A stretch of DNA of 20,491 bases. It comes from Coemansia sp. RSA 922 (Eukaryota > Kickxellomycota > Kickxellomycetes > Kickxellales > Kickxellaceae). A program made the position numbers and the translations under genes. Under the pieces are notes generated by a model, which worked only from the letters and a program-made list of their open reading frames with translations, made no database searches and was not told the DNA's origin. How positions within the stretch are numbered: the stretch's first letter is position 1; every line of letters begins with the position of its first letter. Positions 1 to 8,794 of the stretch are shown piece after piece. The stretch lies in the NCBI GenBank assembly GCA_027577415.1, contig JANBQS010000343.1:1-20491 (forward strand), given 5' to 3'.

Positions 1-24
1 CCCCCGCGAAACAAGCCTTTCGTA

Positions 25-130
25 GGAGGCCAAGGTAGTCCAAATCGGACACATATGTGCATAGCGGGTGATGTACATACTGGTTTGGCTCCTTACCCTG
101 CTGGCTAGGGTTCAATTCTCGCAGCCTCAA
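25..130 (+). other. Degenerate tRNA-like / SINE-like head
   Basis: Positions 36-48 match a polymerase III A box (TAGTCCAAATCGG against TRGYNNARNNNGG). Positions near 109-119 resemble a B box (GGTTCAATTCT, one change from GGTTCRANTCC). The ends GAGGC and GCCTC could form a 5-bp acceptor-like stem. The T-arm pairs over only about three bases and no clear anticodon arm is seen, so an intact tRNA is unlikely. A run of seven A follows directly at about 127, as in a retroposed tRNA-derived element. This could also be chance; confidence is low. Confidence 0.3.
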
Positions 131-214
131 AAAAATCCCGAATTATAGTAAATTAAATAAATTCCAAAGCCCCCCAAGAACCTCAAGCCAAGAATCCCAA
201 GTCAAGAAACCCCA

Positions 215-340
215 AGTCAATAAATACAAAAAAACCAGCATAAATACTAACACAAAAAAAACACAAGCACATACTAACACAAAAAAACCAGCACAAATAC
301 TAACACCAAAAAAACCAGCACATACTAACCCAAACCCAAA
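215..340. repeat. A-rich tandem repeat, about 24-30 bp unit
   Basis: Four to five imperfect copies of a unit reading roughly ATACTAACAC, then seven or eight A, then CCAGCAC. Unit lengths vary from about 24 to 30 bp. On the opposite strand the repeat gives a low-complexity hydrophobic reading frame that should not be taken as a gene. Confidence 0.8.
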
Positions 341-1350
341 AAATAACACTGGAGTTGTATATTTTTTTATCTTATTTTGCAATTGAATGTCACTACTGTT
401 GTCTGTATAACTACCGCCATCTCCGCTACAGGCCATGCCGAGTACTATCTGCCAACAACCAGCATACGCAGGTGTTGTGTGGACTCTACCATGTGCACAA
501 GCATGCAACAGCTATCCCAAAGGGCGCCCCGCACACTTGCGGCTATTGAAGAAAGCTACGTCTGGGCTATTTAAACAAAGCAGACGTGTGGACTGTTAAT
601 ATCTAGTGTGACGATGGTGTGTTGGTGGCATGCCCTATACACAGCATTGATAAATATAACACTAGAGGATATGATATGAGATTGTCAGCATACGAGGATT
701 GTCATCTGGATAATCCTTTATTGTGATACCGCAGGGCAAGCACACAGGTGTTGTGGAGCCAGCAATGCACAAGGCCGCATGGTACAGAGCTCATCATTTT
801 TTGACTTTGCCGTTCAACTGTACGACTGAAAAAGCACCAGCCCAGCTGCACCCACCGGAAATCCTGGCATATCATTTGTAGCTGACAAGTGGGGAAGAAA
901 CGACGGACAAGAGTATATGGCTAGTCTGTCACGCAAGGAAAGGAAAGGAAAAATAATAGTAGCCTAAATGGCTGGCATGTATTTTTATGTGTTCAAACTA
1001 TACACCAGCGCCCATGCTTTACTATTATAGCGACTTGGCAATGCCGATGTCGGAGAAGCTAATTAGAGGCATGCTAATACACATGACGGTGAGAATAAAG
1101 AATGTCCGACAACCTACATGGAAATGTGCTGCTGCAACTTTTGCAAGCACACTTGCATGATGCATATTTATCGATTTGCGCTGCACTGGCAAGCGACGTC
1201 CTAATGCCACATGTGTCGCTACAAGAATTAAAGGCAATGATTAATGCAACTTGATGCACATGTCCATTTCTTGTTGTCAATAGCGGATTAGGTTTAGCAT
1301 TGCCGGTCATTCCAATTTTCACATGTAAGAATTGCTCCATGTCGGAATGT
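341..1350. other. Gene-free stretch left of the HD gene
   Basis: About 1 kb with no reading frame that resembles a protein. The frames are short, cysteine- and histidine-rich and overlap on both strands. A weak pair of similar segments lies near 469-512 and 745-786, both beginning CAGGTGTTGTG. The right end must hold the promoter of the HD gene. I see no RNA gene here. Confidence 0.6.
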
Positions 1351-1358
1351 TATAAAAG
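1351..1358 (+). promoter_or_regulatory. TATA box of the HD-domain gene
   Basis: TATAAAAG lies about 93 bases upstream of the ATG at 1451, followed by a leader of about 80 bases rich in C and A. This is a canonical TATA element at a plausible distance. Confidence 0.65.
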
Positions 1359-1450
1359 CACAGAGCTTGGCACATCCTACTCACTTGAGGAACACAAAAA
1401 TATTTCACTTTTTCTAAATCGACTATAGCCATCTCCACCACTATCTTTTT

Positions 1451-2107
1451 ATGATCCCCACCACCGTTTCTCTCGAGCAGCGCGTATCTAAGGCGTTCGA
1501 GCTACTCGAAGATGCCGGCAAGAGGGAGCACGTTGGCGGAAAAGTAACGCGGTTGGACCACGCCCTTCAAGTCGCACAGCTCGCCAAAAATGAAGATGCC
1601 GATGATGAAACAATTTTGGCTGCACTTCTTTATGATATTGGTCACCTTATTCGACTACAAGAGAAAAGCAGTTTATGTAGTTATTCCTACGATCCTCTGG
1701 ACAGGCTGGTTGCCAGTGCCGGAAATACACACGCTATTGATCACGGCAGGATTGGCGCCAAAAGCATGAGCGCCGTTGATTACGGCAGAATTGGTGGCGA
1801 GTACTTGCGCCAACTTGGGTTTCCTAAAAAGACATGCGAGCTGATTGAGTCCGATGTCATGGCGAGGCGTTACATTTTGACCGTTGATCCTCAGCGCCTT
1901 ATCACTCCGGCGGTGGTTAGTGTAGTACATGAAGTGTATAGGGCAAGCCCACTCTCACCTACCGAGATGCGCGAGTTTGAGAAAGATCCGCTCTTCAGGC
2001 AGAAGGTGAAAATGAGGAGGTGGAACTACTTCATCAAGGTCAGTGAAGATGATCCAGCTCCTTTGGACACGTACCGCGAAATGGCTATCAGAGTCATGTC
2101 AATATAG
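1451..2107 (+). CDS. HD-domain protein, PhnZ/TmpB-like, probably catalytically altered
   Basis: A 218-residue intronless protein. It follows the pattern of the small HD oxygenase/phosphohydrolase family that includes PhnZ and TmpB: an LDHALQ helix at 35-40, an AALLxDIGH segment at 57-65, a GRIG..YLRQLGFP helix at 112-125, an ARRYI segment at 138-142, an SPLSP loop at 166-170 and an RRW motif at 189-191. In the family the diiron ligands sit in these motifs. Here H37, D62 and H98 remain, but the HD histidine is Tyr61, the histidine before the K/RRY motif is Asp135, and the aspartate after RRW is Asn192. Residues 95-107 and 108-120 are a tandem duplication, which puts Tyr111 at the usual histidine position of the better-matching copy. 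It may therefore be a pseudoenzyme or use a different metal site. The ligand mapping is from memory of the family. The start is the first ATG after the TATA box; the pseudouridine gene follows on the same strand after 413 bases. Confidence 0.85.
   Translation: MIPTTVSLEQRVSKAFELLEDAGKREHVGGKVTRLDHALQVAQLAKNEDADDETILAALLYDIGHLIRLQEKSSLCSYSYDPLDRLVASAGNTHAIDHGRIGAKSMSAVDYGRIGGEYLRQLGFPKKTCELIESDVMARRYILTVDPQRLITPAVVSVVHEVYRASPLSPTEMREFEKDPLFRQKVKMRRWNYFIKVSEDDPAPLDTYREMAIRVMSI
1733..1810 (+). repeat. 39-bp in-frame tandem duplication inside the HD gene
   Basis: Two adjacent 39-bp units (1733-1771 and 1772-1810) encode AIDHGRIGAKSMS and AVDYGRIGGEYLR. The core D-H/Y-GRIG is kept, and third-position changes show the copies are not recent. 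Confidence 0.75.
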
Positions 2108-2145
2108 TAGTTGTATTGAAGCTTTTGACTCGGAGAGAAACATTA

Positions 2146-2151
2146 AATAAA
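2146..2151 (+). terminator. Poly(A) signal of the HD gene
   Basis: AATAAA lies 39 bases past the TAG stop. Confidence 0.7.
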
Positions 2152-2520
2152 TCTAACCTCAAAAAATACTTGCGCCAACGTCCCCTGACGGCCACTCGGC
2201 TCTTGTTACCCCGCGACTCCAGTCACCAACGAGCACCGAGCACAGCTTCGCGCATTCGATCCTTTTCTACACTGCCATCTCCTGTGGATAGCTTGGAGTC
2301 CCCGCCTCTCGTTCAATATCCGGCGGACTTGGCTCCCTCATTGCCTGCCTTCCTCCCTGATTTACGCATCGTGAGAATATTGTAGAGAGCTGTTTGGTGA
2401 CGAAGCCGGATTAGGTGTCATCCAACACCTGGGCTGGCTTCTTTCAAGCGTCCTCTTTTTCGTTTCTTTGTTGTTTGACTTTGCCACTTTTCTCACCTTT
2501 TATATCTTACACTTCACAGC
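2152..2520 (+). promoter_or_regulatory. Promoter and leader of the pseudouridine gene
   Basis: This stretch is C- and T-rich, especially 2430-2500, as in many fungal promoters. I see no TATA box at a useful distance; the TTTATATC at 2498-2505 is too close to the ATG at 2521. Two open stretches here (2116-2385 and 2375-2521) lack an ATG and look like products of the pyrimidine-rich composition. Confidence 0.5.
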
Positions 2521-4771
2521 ATGACTATCACTAGCCTTCGGCAGCTGATGGTTCAAACCCGGACAGCGGTCTGGATGCCTCGGGGCCGGCGATACTCTTC
2601 GCGTCAGGCAACCTATCTGCATTTATCGCCTGCTGTCCGCAACGCGCTAGCGAATGGCGAACCTGTTGTTGCACTCGAGTCTACGATTATCAGCCACGGC
2701 ATGCCCTACCCGCAGAACGTCGAGACAGCACGACAAGTAGAGCAGATCGTTAAAGAGAACGGGGCGACTCCCGCTACTATCGCCCTTATCGATGGCAAAA
2801 TACACGTTGGTTTGGGCGACGCCGAGCTAGAACAGTTAGGAAAGAGCGGCAAATCAGCAACCAAAACATCTCGTCGCGATATGGCCGCAGTACTGAGCCA
2901 GCGCTTGCTGGGAGCCACAACAGTATCAGGAACCATGGTGGCCGCACACATGGTGGGCATCCAGGTATTTGCTACAGGCGGCATTGGTGGCGTCCATCGT
3001 GGTGCGGAGCTGACTATGGATATAAGCGCCGATCTCACCGAACTGGGCAGAACGCCTGTCGCTGTTGTTTGTGCTGGCGCCAAGTCTATTTTGGACTTGC
3101 CCAAGACGCTAGAGTTTTTGGAAACTCAGGGTGTACCCGTCGTGGCATATGGAGAAAGCAGACGGTTTCCAGCGTTTTTCAGTCCTGACAGCGGTCTGTT
3201 GGCTCCATGGGCTATGCAAACTCCCGAGCAAGTCGCACGGCTTATCAAAACTAATGCTGAGCTTGGGTTGATGACCGGTCAGGTTATTGCTGTGCCTATC
3301 CCAAATGAGTACGCGGAGAGCAGTGCTGAGATTGAGCGCGCTATTAATGTTGCGGTTCGTGAGGCAGAGGAGCAAGGTATTAAAGGCAAGGAGTGTACGC
3401 CATTCTTGCTTCAACGTATCGTTGAGCTGACTGGGGGTATGTCGCTCGTTGCTAATATTGCGTTGGTAAAGAACAATGCTCGAGTTGCGAGCCAGATATC
3501 CACGTCGTTGGCGAGTATGGTCAGTAGAAAACAATAACGTATTTCTAATACATACATGGGATATGCCATCTATCAGTCTAACTGCTGTCATTCACAGGAA
3601 AGCAATACTTTGGTGCTATTTGTAGGGCGCATCCTCTCAATGGCAACAGAAGAGGAGCAAGCACACGAGAGCCCGAGCTGAGCGTCCAGTGCTTGTAGTC
3701 GGAGGAGCTGCCATCGACGTAACATCGCGAATTGATGCCGCCCACGCCACAAAGAGTCTGTCGGCGACATCATACCCAGGCACCGTACTCACATCTATAG
3801 GCGGTGTTGGTCAGAACATAGCCCGAGCGGCGCACTATCTAGGCGCACCCACTTATCTTGTCTCCGCAATTGGCAACGACGCCCACGGCCACAGCATAAA
3901 ACTAGATCTGGACAGAATAGGAATGAGTCCCGCTTATCTTCAGTTCCAAGCCGCCGGCGCACGCACTGCCGTGTACAACGCACTCCACAAGCCTAACGGT
4001 GACTTGTTGATTGCAGTGGCCGATATGGACATTAATGGGATGCTTTCAGAGCAGCAGATCTATAAAGCATTCGACGAGCTACAGCCCGGCGTAGTTGGTC
4101 TGGATGGCAACATATCTACGCAGGCGCTGTCAACTGCCATTATACTAGCAGCCAGCCAGCAAGCATGCGTTGTATTTGAGCCAACGTCGGTGCCAAAATG
4201 TGCTAGTGTACTTGGTGCATTGTCGCGTATTGACCGCTCTGGGACTACTTCTAGCGTTAACGGACTGGTACAAGTTATTACCCCAAATGCACTCGAGCTA
4301 CAAGAAATGGCTAAAATCGCCTTGGAGCTAGCGCTAGTAGAGAGTGCTCCACCGGTTAGCCTTGTCAGCCAGATCGCTGGTGACCACTGCGAGCTATCCA
4401 TTGATACGGTTAGAGCGGCATTGACTCTGTTTCCGTTGTTCCCGATCCAAATCATCAAGCTGGGCGAGAAGGGTGTTGCCGTGGTAAGCCCTGTGCTGCA
4501 CGACAAAAGTCGGCCCATGTTCCGTCACATCGGCCCACTAAAGCCTGGAGTAATAGTCAACAGCAACGGCGCTGGCGATAGCCTAGTAGGAGCGATGCTG
4601 GCTTTGCTACATTCAAGGCAAGTTACGGAATCATCAGATGGACATGTTGACCTTTCGCCCGAGGAAATAGACGACATGGTCTTGCGAGCACAAAGAGCGT
4701 CCATCTTGTCCCTCGAGTCGCCACTGGCGATAAGTGACAGGCTTTCTCCCCGTGTTATACTAGACGACTAG
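2521..4771 (+). CDS. Bifunctional pseudouridine kinase / pseudouridine-5'-phosphate glycosidase
   Basis: Two exons, 2521-3519 and 3626-4771, give a 714-residue fusion, close to the usual size of fungal pseudouridine-metabolising bifunctional proteins. Residues 35-333 are the glycosidase (PsuG/IndA family), which splits pseudouridine 5'-phosphate into uracil and ribose 5-phosphate. The four active-site residues known from bacterial PsuG are present at matching spacing: Glu53 in ALESTIISHG, Lys115 in ATKTSRRD, Asp171 in MDISADL and Lys188 in CAGAKS. Residues 354-714 are a PfkB kinase, which makes the phosphorylated substrate from pseudouridine and ATP. It has VLVVGGAAID at the start, SIGGVGQN near 391 and the NGAGDS anion hole with catalytic Asp651. 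The N-terminus is rich in Arg with no acidic residue for about 45 residues and has an RRYSS site, suggesting mitochondrial import. It converges with the uL4m gene; the stop codons are 104 bases apart. Confidence 0.93.
3520..3625 (+). other. Intron joining glycosidase and kinase halves
   Basis: The donor is GTCAGT at 3520 and the preferred acceptor is TATTTGTAG ending at 3625. Both fall between codons, so splicing keeps the kinase frame. A branch site CTAAC lies at 3578-3582. The nearer AG at 3597 (TTCACAG) would lead to a TGA at 3679-3681, and the kinase frame has a TAG at 3623-3625, so that acceptor cannot make the fusion. A later in-frame acceptor at 3649 is possible and would shorten the linker by eight residues. 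Confidence 0.8.
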
Positions 4772-4827
4772 TACACTCCCATGCTCACTTTGATGGACAG
4801 GAGTACTAGGGTTTTGGAATAGATACT

Positions 4828-4833
4828 TTTATT
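4828..4833 (-). terminator. Poly(A) signal of the uL4m gene
   Basis: TTTATT on the plus strand is AATAAA for the minus-strand gene, 43 bases past its stop. It lies inside the short 3' overlap zone with the convergent pseudouridine gene. Confidence 0.65.
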
Positions 4834-4875
4834 GGCTCTCACACGAGAGTACAGAACAGATACGCTACTGACTGG

Positions 4876-5796
4876 TTACATGGGCTTCAATATGCCCTCA
4901 AGCAAGTCCAAGGCCTTGCGATCTAAGATAAGGAACTGGTGGCGGAGAATCTCGTAGACCTCGGCGTCGCTGGGGTTCATAATCGATACTCCGGGGATAT
5001 TGCGGCTAGCGATCTCCAAGTTTCTCAGCTCGCTGGGCACTGCTTCATCCATAAATGGCATGAGCATAACACTGGGGCTCCGCTCGGTCGACGCCAGAGG
5101 CGACCAGCCATTAACCAAGAGCATCCGAGACAGCTCTCCAGTCTTGTGCGAGTCAATCTCCATATTATCAACAATGACCAGCTGATCCTGGGCGTACTTG
5201 GCCGACAGCACCGAGCGCAGGGCCATGAGCCAGACCTTCCTCTGGATCTGCGTCTCATGGCTGCGAGGCACAGGTCCATGAGCCCTAGCACCGCCAACAA
5301 ACTGAGGCGCACGGCGCGTACCATGACGAGCCATACCAAGACCCTTCTGCGGCTGCACCTTGCGCGTCGAGCCACGGACCTCACTGCGTGTACGCGAGTT
5401 GTGTGTACCCTGCCGCTTCATATTTCTCTCATACGTGACCACGCGGTGGACGAGGTCTGAGCGGATTGGCGCGGCGAACACGCTGCGCTGAACGTCTAGG
5501 ATGTCTACGGGCTCGTTGGTCTCAAAGTCCATCATCCATGCTTGGATCGTCTCTGGGAATGGATTCACTGCGCGTACTGCTTGTGGCAATGGCCAGTTCA
5601 GAGTGCCGATCTCACCTGCGGACGGCGCAATTCGGCGCTTGGAGGTAATTGGCCGTAGCACGGAGGGCTCACTTGGTTTGGATTCGCTGGCCAAACCGCG
5701 AATCTGTTGCGGGCACCTTTGAATGGCTTGGGGCATGCCAAAGACCTGGCGAAAGGCCGGCAATAATCTCGCTGCCACTTGCTTTGTATGCTGCAT
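4876..5796 (-). CDS. mrpl4: Mitochondrial large ribosomal subunit protein uL4m
   Basis: A 306-residue protein of the uL4 family with a mitochondrial presequence (basic first 35 residues, MQHTKQVAARLLPAFRQVF through IRGLAS). The uL4 core runs from about residue 90 to the end. It contains WMMDFETNEPVDILDVQRSVF, then the basic rRNA-binding loop (RTRSEVRGSTRKVQPQKGLGMARHG with RRAPQFVGGARAHGPVPRSH), then the KVWLMALRSVLSAKY helix and the Rossmann-like C-terminal half. It should sit in the exit-tunnel region of the mitoribosome. The frame stays open upstream to 6054, but that part is A/T-rich leader sequence. The ATG at 5794-5796 begins the presequence and is chosen as start. It corresponds to yeast Yml6. 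Confidence 0.95.
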   Translation of the reverse strand: MQHTKQVAARLLPAFRQVFGMPQAIQRCPQQIRGLASESKPSEPSVLRPITSKRRIAPSAGEIGTLNWPLPQAVRAVNPFPETIQAWMMDFETNEPVDILDVQRSVFAAPIRSDLVHRVVTYERNMKRQGTHNSRTRSEVRGSTRKVQPQKGLGMARHGTRRAPQFVGGARAHGPVPRSHETQIQRKVWLMALRSVLSAKYAQDQLVIVDNMEIDSHKTGELSRMLLVNGWSPLASTERSPSVMLMPFMDEAVPSELRNLEIASRNIPGVSIMNPSDAEVYEILRHQFLILDRKALDLLEGILKPM

Positions 5797-6137
5797 TCTA
5801 CCCGAAACGTCCGACGATAAAAACAAAAAAAGATAAATGATTGAGAATCCAAGTGAAAGAAAGCTGGCGCTATCAATATCGAACTTTTGTCTCTTGCAAA
5901 ATTTAAATGCGGCTCGGCTCGTAATCGATCTTGCAGCCAAGAGCCGCTTGATGTGCGAGCCGCCAGATCGTGTATGAGGCGCGTGCGCAATATTGGTGTC
6001 TCGATTCCATGTCATGGTCAATGTGTTTATTTGTTGGAGCAAAAAAGTGGACAAGCGCCTAGAAAATAAGGAGAAAAGGTACTAAGCGGTACTAAAAAAA
6101 AAGCTATTGTCATTAGCCTGTGTCTTAGACGACATCT
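5797..6137 (-). promoter_or_regulatory. uL4m promoter and Ubl-A 3' flank
   Basis: 341 bases without a gene. The part next to the uL4m start is A-rich on the plus strand (5817-5838), giving T-rich leader sequence for the minus-strand gene. An in-frame ATG at 6052-6054 would add 86 residues without similarity to uL4 and is not favoured. Confidence 0.5.
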
Positions 6138-6674
6138 TTAGTAGTCGTTGTCGATTTCGAAGTGAGCGGATGGATCATAAATGTCCATGGTTGGGTAGCG
6201 CTCTCCTGAATTGTAACCAGACTCATCCTTGCCGCTCTCTTGTTCAATGTCGATGCTTTCCACAGAAACCCTGTCTTCTTCTTTTTCATCCATAGAACCG
6301 TAAGCGTTGTCCACATCGTTCGCCAAGTAAGCCAAAGGCTCTTGCTTGATTGGGTCTTCAACAGTTTCATGGCCACTCAGAGTCACTTGCAAAATACTAC
6401 CATTGCTAACTAAATTGCACTCAAAGGTTTCTCCGGGAGCTAGAAGACACGAGCCCTTCCTTTTAATAAGCTCAATGCTTCCCATGTCTAGCTCTGGCTC
6501 AATCATGTACTGCTCATAAACCAACCCGGGCAAAGCTTCGACATGCTCGTTGCTATTAGCTGTTATATCAATTTCCATGAATAGGGCCCCGTCTTTTAGA
6601 TTTATTCTCAATTTAAAAGTAATGTACTTTTCTTCAGCAGTTTCAACGCTGAAGTCAATGTCATCTTGAAGCAT
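6138..6674 (-). CDS. Small ubiquitin-fold-like protein with acidic tail (Ubl-A)
   Basis: A 178-residue protein of unknown function. Residues 17-101 align with the neighbouring protein at 12659-13236. Shared features are FKLxxxxxDG at the start, a strand carrying EIDIT/EYDME, and a G-x-x-F-x-x-N-x-V-S-N/D-G-x-I-L-x-V ending. That ending resembles the last strand and turn of ubiquitin-like domains, so a beta-grasp fold is inferred. The C-terminal 70 residues are rich in Asp, Glu and Ser and probably disordered. There is no C-terminal Gly-Gly, so it does not look like a conjugated modifier. The start is the ATG at 6672-6674. The open frame upstream begins only with TTG, and its signal-peptide-like look is not supported by an ATG. 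It is the last of the five co-oriented accessory genes. Confidence 0.65.
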   Translation of the reverse strand: MLQDDIDFSVETAEEKYITFKLRINLKDGALFMEIDITANSNEHVEALPGLVYEQYMIEPELDMGSIELIKRKGSCLLAPGETFECNLVSNGSILQVTLSGHETVEDPIKQEPLAYLANDVDNAYGSMDEKEEDRVSVESIDIEQESGKDESGYNSGERYPTMDIYDPSAHFEIDNDY

Positions 6675-7111
6675 GGTAGACGAAGCAAACAAGCCTGTAC
6701 TGGCAAGAAGAAAAAAGCGAGTAAACAACTAAAGAAAGATGCCGAGGCAAGAAAAAAAAAAAGTGGAATGCGAAAAAAATTCGATGAAGAGAAAGATGGG
6801 CAGGAGAAAAAGATGAAGGGCTTCTGTTCTTGTTGAAAGCTCTTCAAGAGGAAAGCATGCTTGGACAAGAGAGCCAAAGAACTTTCTTTTAGCTTTCCTG
6901 TTTCAATGGCTACAAAAAGGAAATCCCAGTGGGGTTTGAGCCAGCGTCTCTTTGAATAAAGTGGTTTCAAAGACGCTTTCAAAGAAGGTATTGGCATGCA
7001 CTGGTTTGGGTGGTGCTGTGTTAAAGTAATAATGCAGCTGCTGTATCCAGTGGCATACCAAAAAAAAGCAAAACAAATGTATTATAAATCCCTACAACAT
7101 GTAATGAACTA
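6675..7111 (-). promoter_or_regulatory. Ubl-A upstream region and LRR-A 3' flank
   Basis: 437 bases without a gene. The leader next to Ubl-A is purine-rich on the plus strand. The module shared by the three small genes lies at 6961-6995. No TATA box is evident. Confidence 0.55.
6961..6995 (-). promoter_or_regulatory. Shared small-gene promoter module, copy A
   Basis: Read on the minus strand: GCCAAT, nine bases, then GAAAGCGTCTTTGAAA. The same order occurs about 310 bases upstream of small-C and 200 bases upstream of Ubl-B. CCAAT is the classic HAP/NF-Y site; the second element is unnamed here. Confidence 0.5.
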
Positions 7112-8794
7112 TCAGCATGTTAGCTTAGCCGAAAATGTCTCGCAGCCCATGGGAATACCATTAAAGTCTAAGCGCTCTAGCCGTTCCGTGTACCTACTAA
7201 ATGGCTCATCTCTAATTGCCTGACTGATTGCTTCTTGAACAGACTCTATCGACCGCGTACTCGATCTAAAGCGTGTAAGTCTCGGACAAACTACTGACAA
7301 GAGCATGACACATATTGCCAAATCATGCTTATTAAAGTCAACAGATACTTCAAAAGAGCGCAGGTGGTAGCTGAGTATATTCCATTCTCGAGTGACGTGG
7401 TCATATAGCTCATACTTGTCCATTTCCAAGAAACCCTCATCCAAATACAAACATGCAATCATCAGTTGACTCATTTGTGGTAGGTTTTTAATGAGGGAGC
7501 ATGCCGAACTAAATGTCAATACCTTACTGTCAAGTGTCAAGTGCTGAATGCTTTGGATTTCTTGTCCATGAGACAAAATTTTCACAAGCAAATCTAAAGA
7601 CGATGATGGGTAGATAGGCAGTGCTTTCAAATTGTGAGCAATACTAGATATATATGCCCAATGATCAGCATGCTGCATAGGGTCATTACCGCCACAAGCC
7701 TGGCCAATTTTAACATGGCATATGCTTGGATATCTGGGACCCTTAAAAACACTATACTTTCTAAGGATAGCGGCAAGATGTACATCTACCATAACACTAG
7801 CATATTTTAGCGTCTTGCTGGCACCTTTAAATATCACATCATCTTCAAACGCATAGTCACCTTCTAACTCCAAATGGGTCAAACTTGGCAACAAAACTGC
7901 TGCACACGTGCCATCGCTATCTCTGCGCAATCTGTTTGCCGTGCTAAGTTTTAGATGTCTTAGCCTAGTATATTCAACGGGTTTGCCATTGACGTCCATG
8001 AAAATGTTGCATATATCTGATTTCCAGTAGTTGCTTACTGAAAGTGCCTCCAAAGAGAAAGCACACGCATGAATTAGCTGAAATGTCTCATCAGGGTAGT
8101 CTCCAAAGAACAACTTCATTTTGGTAACTACAGAGCCCATCCTTACAAAATCACTTTTCCAGGCTCCATTCAAATTAAGAGCAGCATATACATCATGGTA
8201 CTTGGTGTATAGATCCAACAGACATTGCTCAAACTTGCAATTGCTGTAACTAATGTCAATCGTCTCACGCGCACGTTTAGAAATAAGAACTCTTGTGACA
8301 TTGGGAAACATTTTCTTGAGCTGCTGGTAAAATGTCGGCGTGTAGCTAAACGTTTCATCTCCAAGGTATGTGACGCATCTATAAAAGCCACTGAGTTTAA
8401 TGGTCATAGTTCTAGCTGAGGAGTACACTAGCGAAGAGTATGGAGATTGTGCCAATGTATGCGCTGCATCTCCACTGAGTATATCCCGCAATGATACGCA
8501 TATCATGACTGCCGTAATAGATTGGTACTCTTTCTCAACAGGGACATGGATATTTCCTAGTGGATGCGTGCTGTCTATTTCACTTGACTGGCAGTTCAGA
8601 GCAATTGTAAAGTGTCTAAAGTAGTGCTCAAGCGCAACCTCCTTCCACTCTGGGCCTAAAGAGTAAAACAAGTCAGTGCGAAGGGAAACTGAGCATAGTC
8701 GGGTCTTCAGCCCCTCGCTTAAAGGCATCGCGAACTGGCAGATTGTCTCCAAAATGTGCTTTGGAAGCAGCCGAAACAGCGAGACGGGTGTCAT
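7112..8794 (-). CDS. F-box/LRR-like (RNI-like) protein LRR-A
   Basis: A 560-residue intronless protein with an F-box-like N-terminus, SLFRLLPKHILETICQ at residues 5-20, followed by a helical stretch ending EWKEVALEHYF. The rest has irregular leucine-rich units such as LRHLKLS, LTHLELEG, IQHLTLDS and LERLDFNG. It aligns with LRR-B (10694-12391) from end to end, including PKHILE, GPEWKEVALEHYF, KPVEYxRL, VLLPSLTHL, FEDDVxF, SKTLKY, ICPRLTRF and EPFSRYxxxLE. By family analogy it may present substrates to an SCF ubiquitin ligase; this is inference. The frame is open to 8986, but the homology to LRR-B begins exactly at the ATG at 8794. The same TTGCAAY bases precede the ATG in both paralogues. Confidence 0.85.
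   Translation of the reverse strand: MTPVSLFRLLPKHILETICQFAMPLSEGLKTRLCSVSLRTDLFYSLGPEWKEVALEHYFRHFTIALNCQSSEIDSTHPLGNIHVPVEKEYQSITAVMICVSLRDILSGDAAHTLAQSPYSSLVYSSARTMTIKLSGFYRCVTYLGDETFSYTPTFYQQLKKMFPNVTRVLISKRARETIDISYSNCKFEQCLLDLYTKYHDVYAALNLNGAWKSDFVRMGSVVTKMKLFFGDYPDETFQLIHACAFSLEALSVSNYWKSDICNIFMDVNGKPVEYTRLRHLKLSTANRLRRDSDGTCAAVLLPSLTHLELEGDYAFEDDVIFKGASKTLKYASVMVDVHLAAILRKYSVFKGPRYPSICHVKIGQACGGNDPMQHADHWAYISSIAHNLKALPIYPSSSLDLLVKILSHGQEIQSIQHLTLDSKVLTFSSACSLIKNLPQMSQLMIACLYLDEGFLEMDKYELYDHVTREWNILSYHLRSFEVSVDFNKHDLAICVMLLSVVCPRLTRFRSSTRSIESVQEAISQAIRDEPFSRYTERLERLDFNGIPMGCETFSAKLTC

Noticed and set aside
143..508. 121-residue open frame on the minus strand with a hydrophobic C-terminal half
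   Set aside because: It is the translation of the A-rich tandem repeat on the other strand; low complexity and no family features.
2116..2385. 89-residue open frame after the HD gene
   Set aside because: It begins with TTG inside the 3' UTR and runs into the next promoter; no recognisable content.
2375..2521. Membrane-protein-like open stretch just before the pseudouridine gene
   Set aside because: No ATG, and the Leu/Phe-rich reading follows from the pyrimidine-rich promoter sequence.
3689..4771. Separate stand-alone pseudouridine kinase gene
   Set aside because: It would start at a GTG within the first strand of the PfkB fold, with a basic linker still open upstream; fungal relatives are fused.
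5797..6054. 86-residue N-terminal extension of uL4m
   Set aside because: The mitochondrial presequence begins at the internal ATG at 5796, and the upstream reading is A/T-driven.
6675..6728. Signal-peptide-like extension of Ubl-A
   Set aside because: The first codon is TTG, not ATG, so the hydrophobic stretch is untranslated leader.
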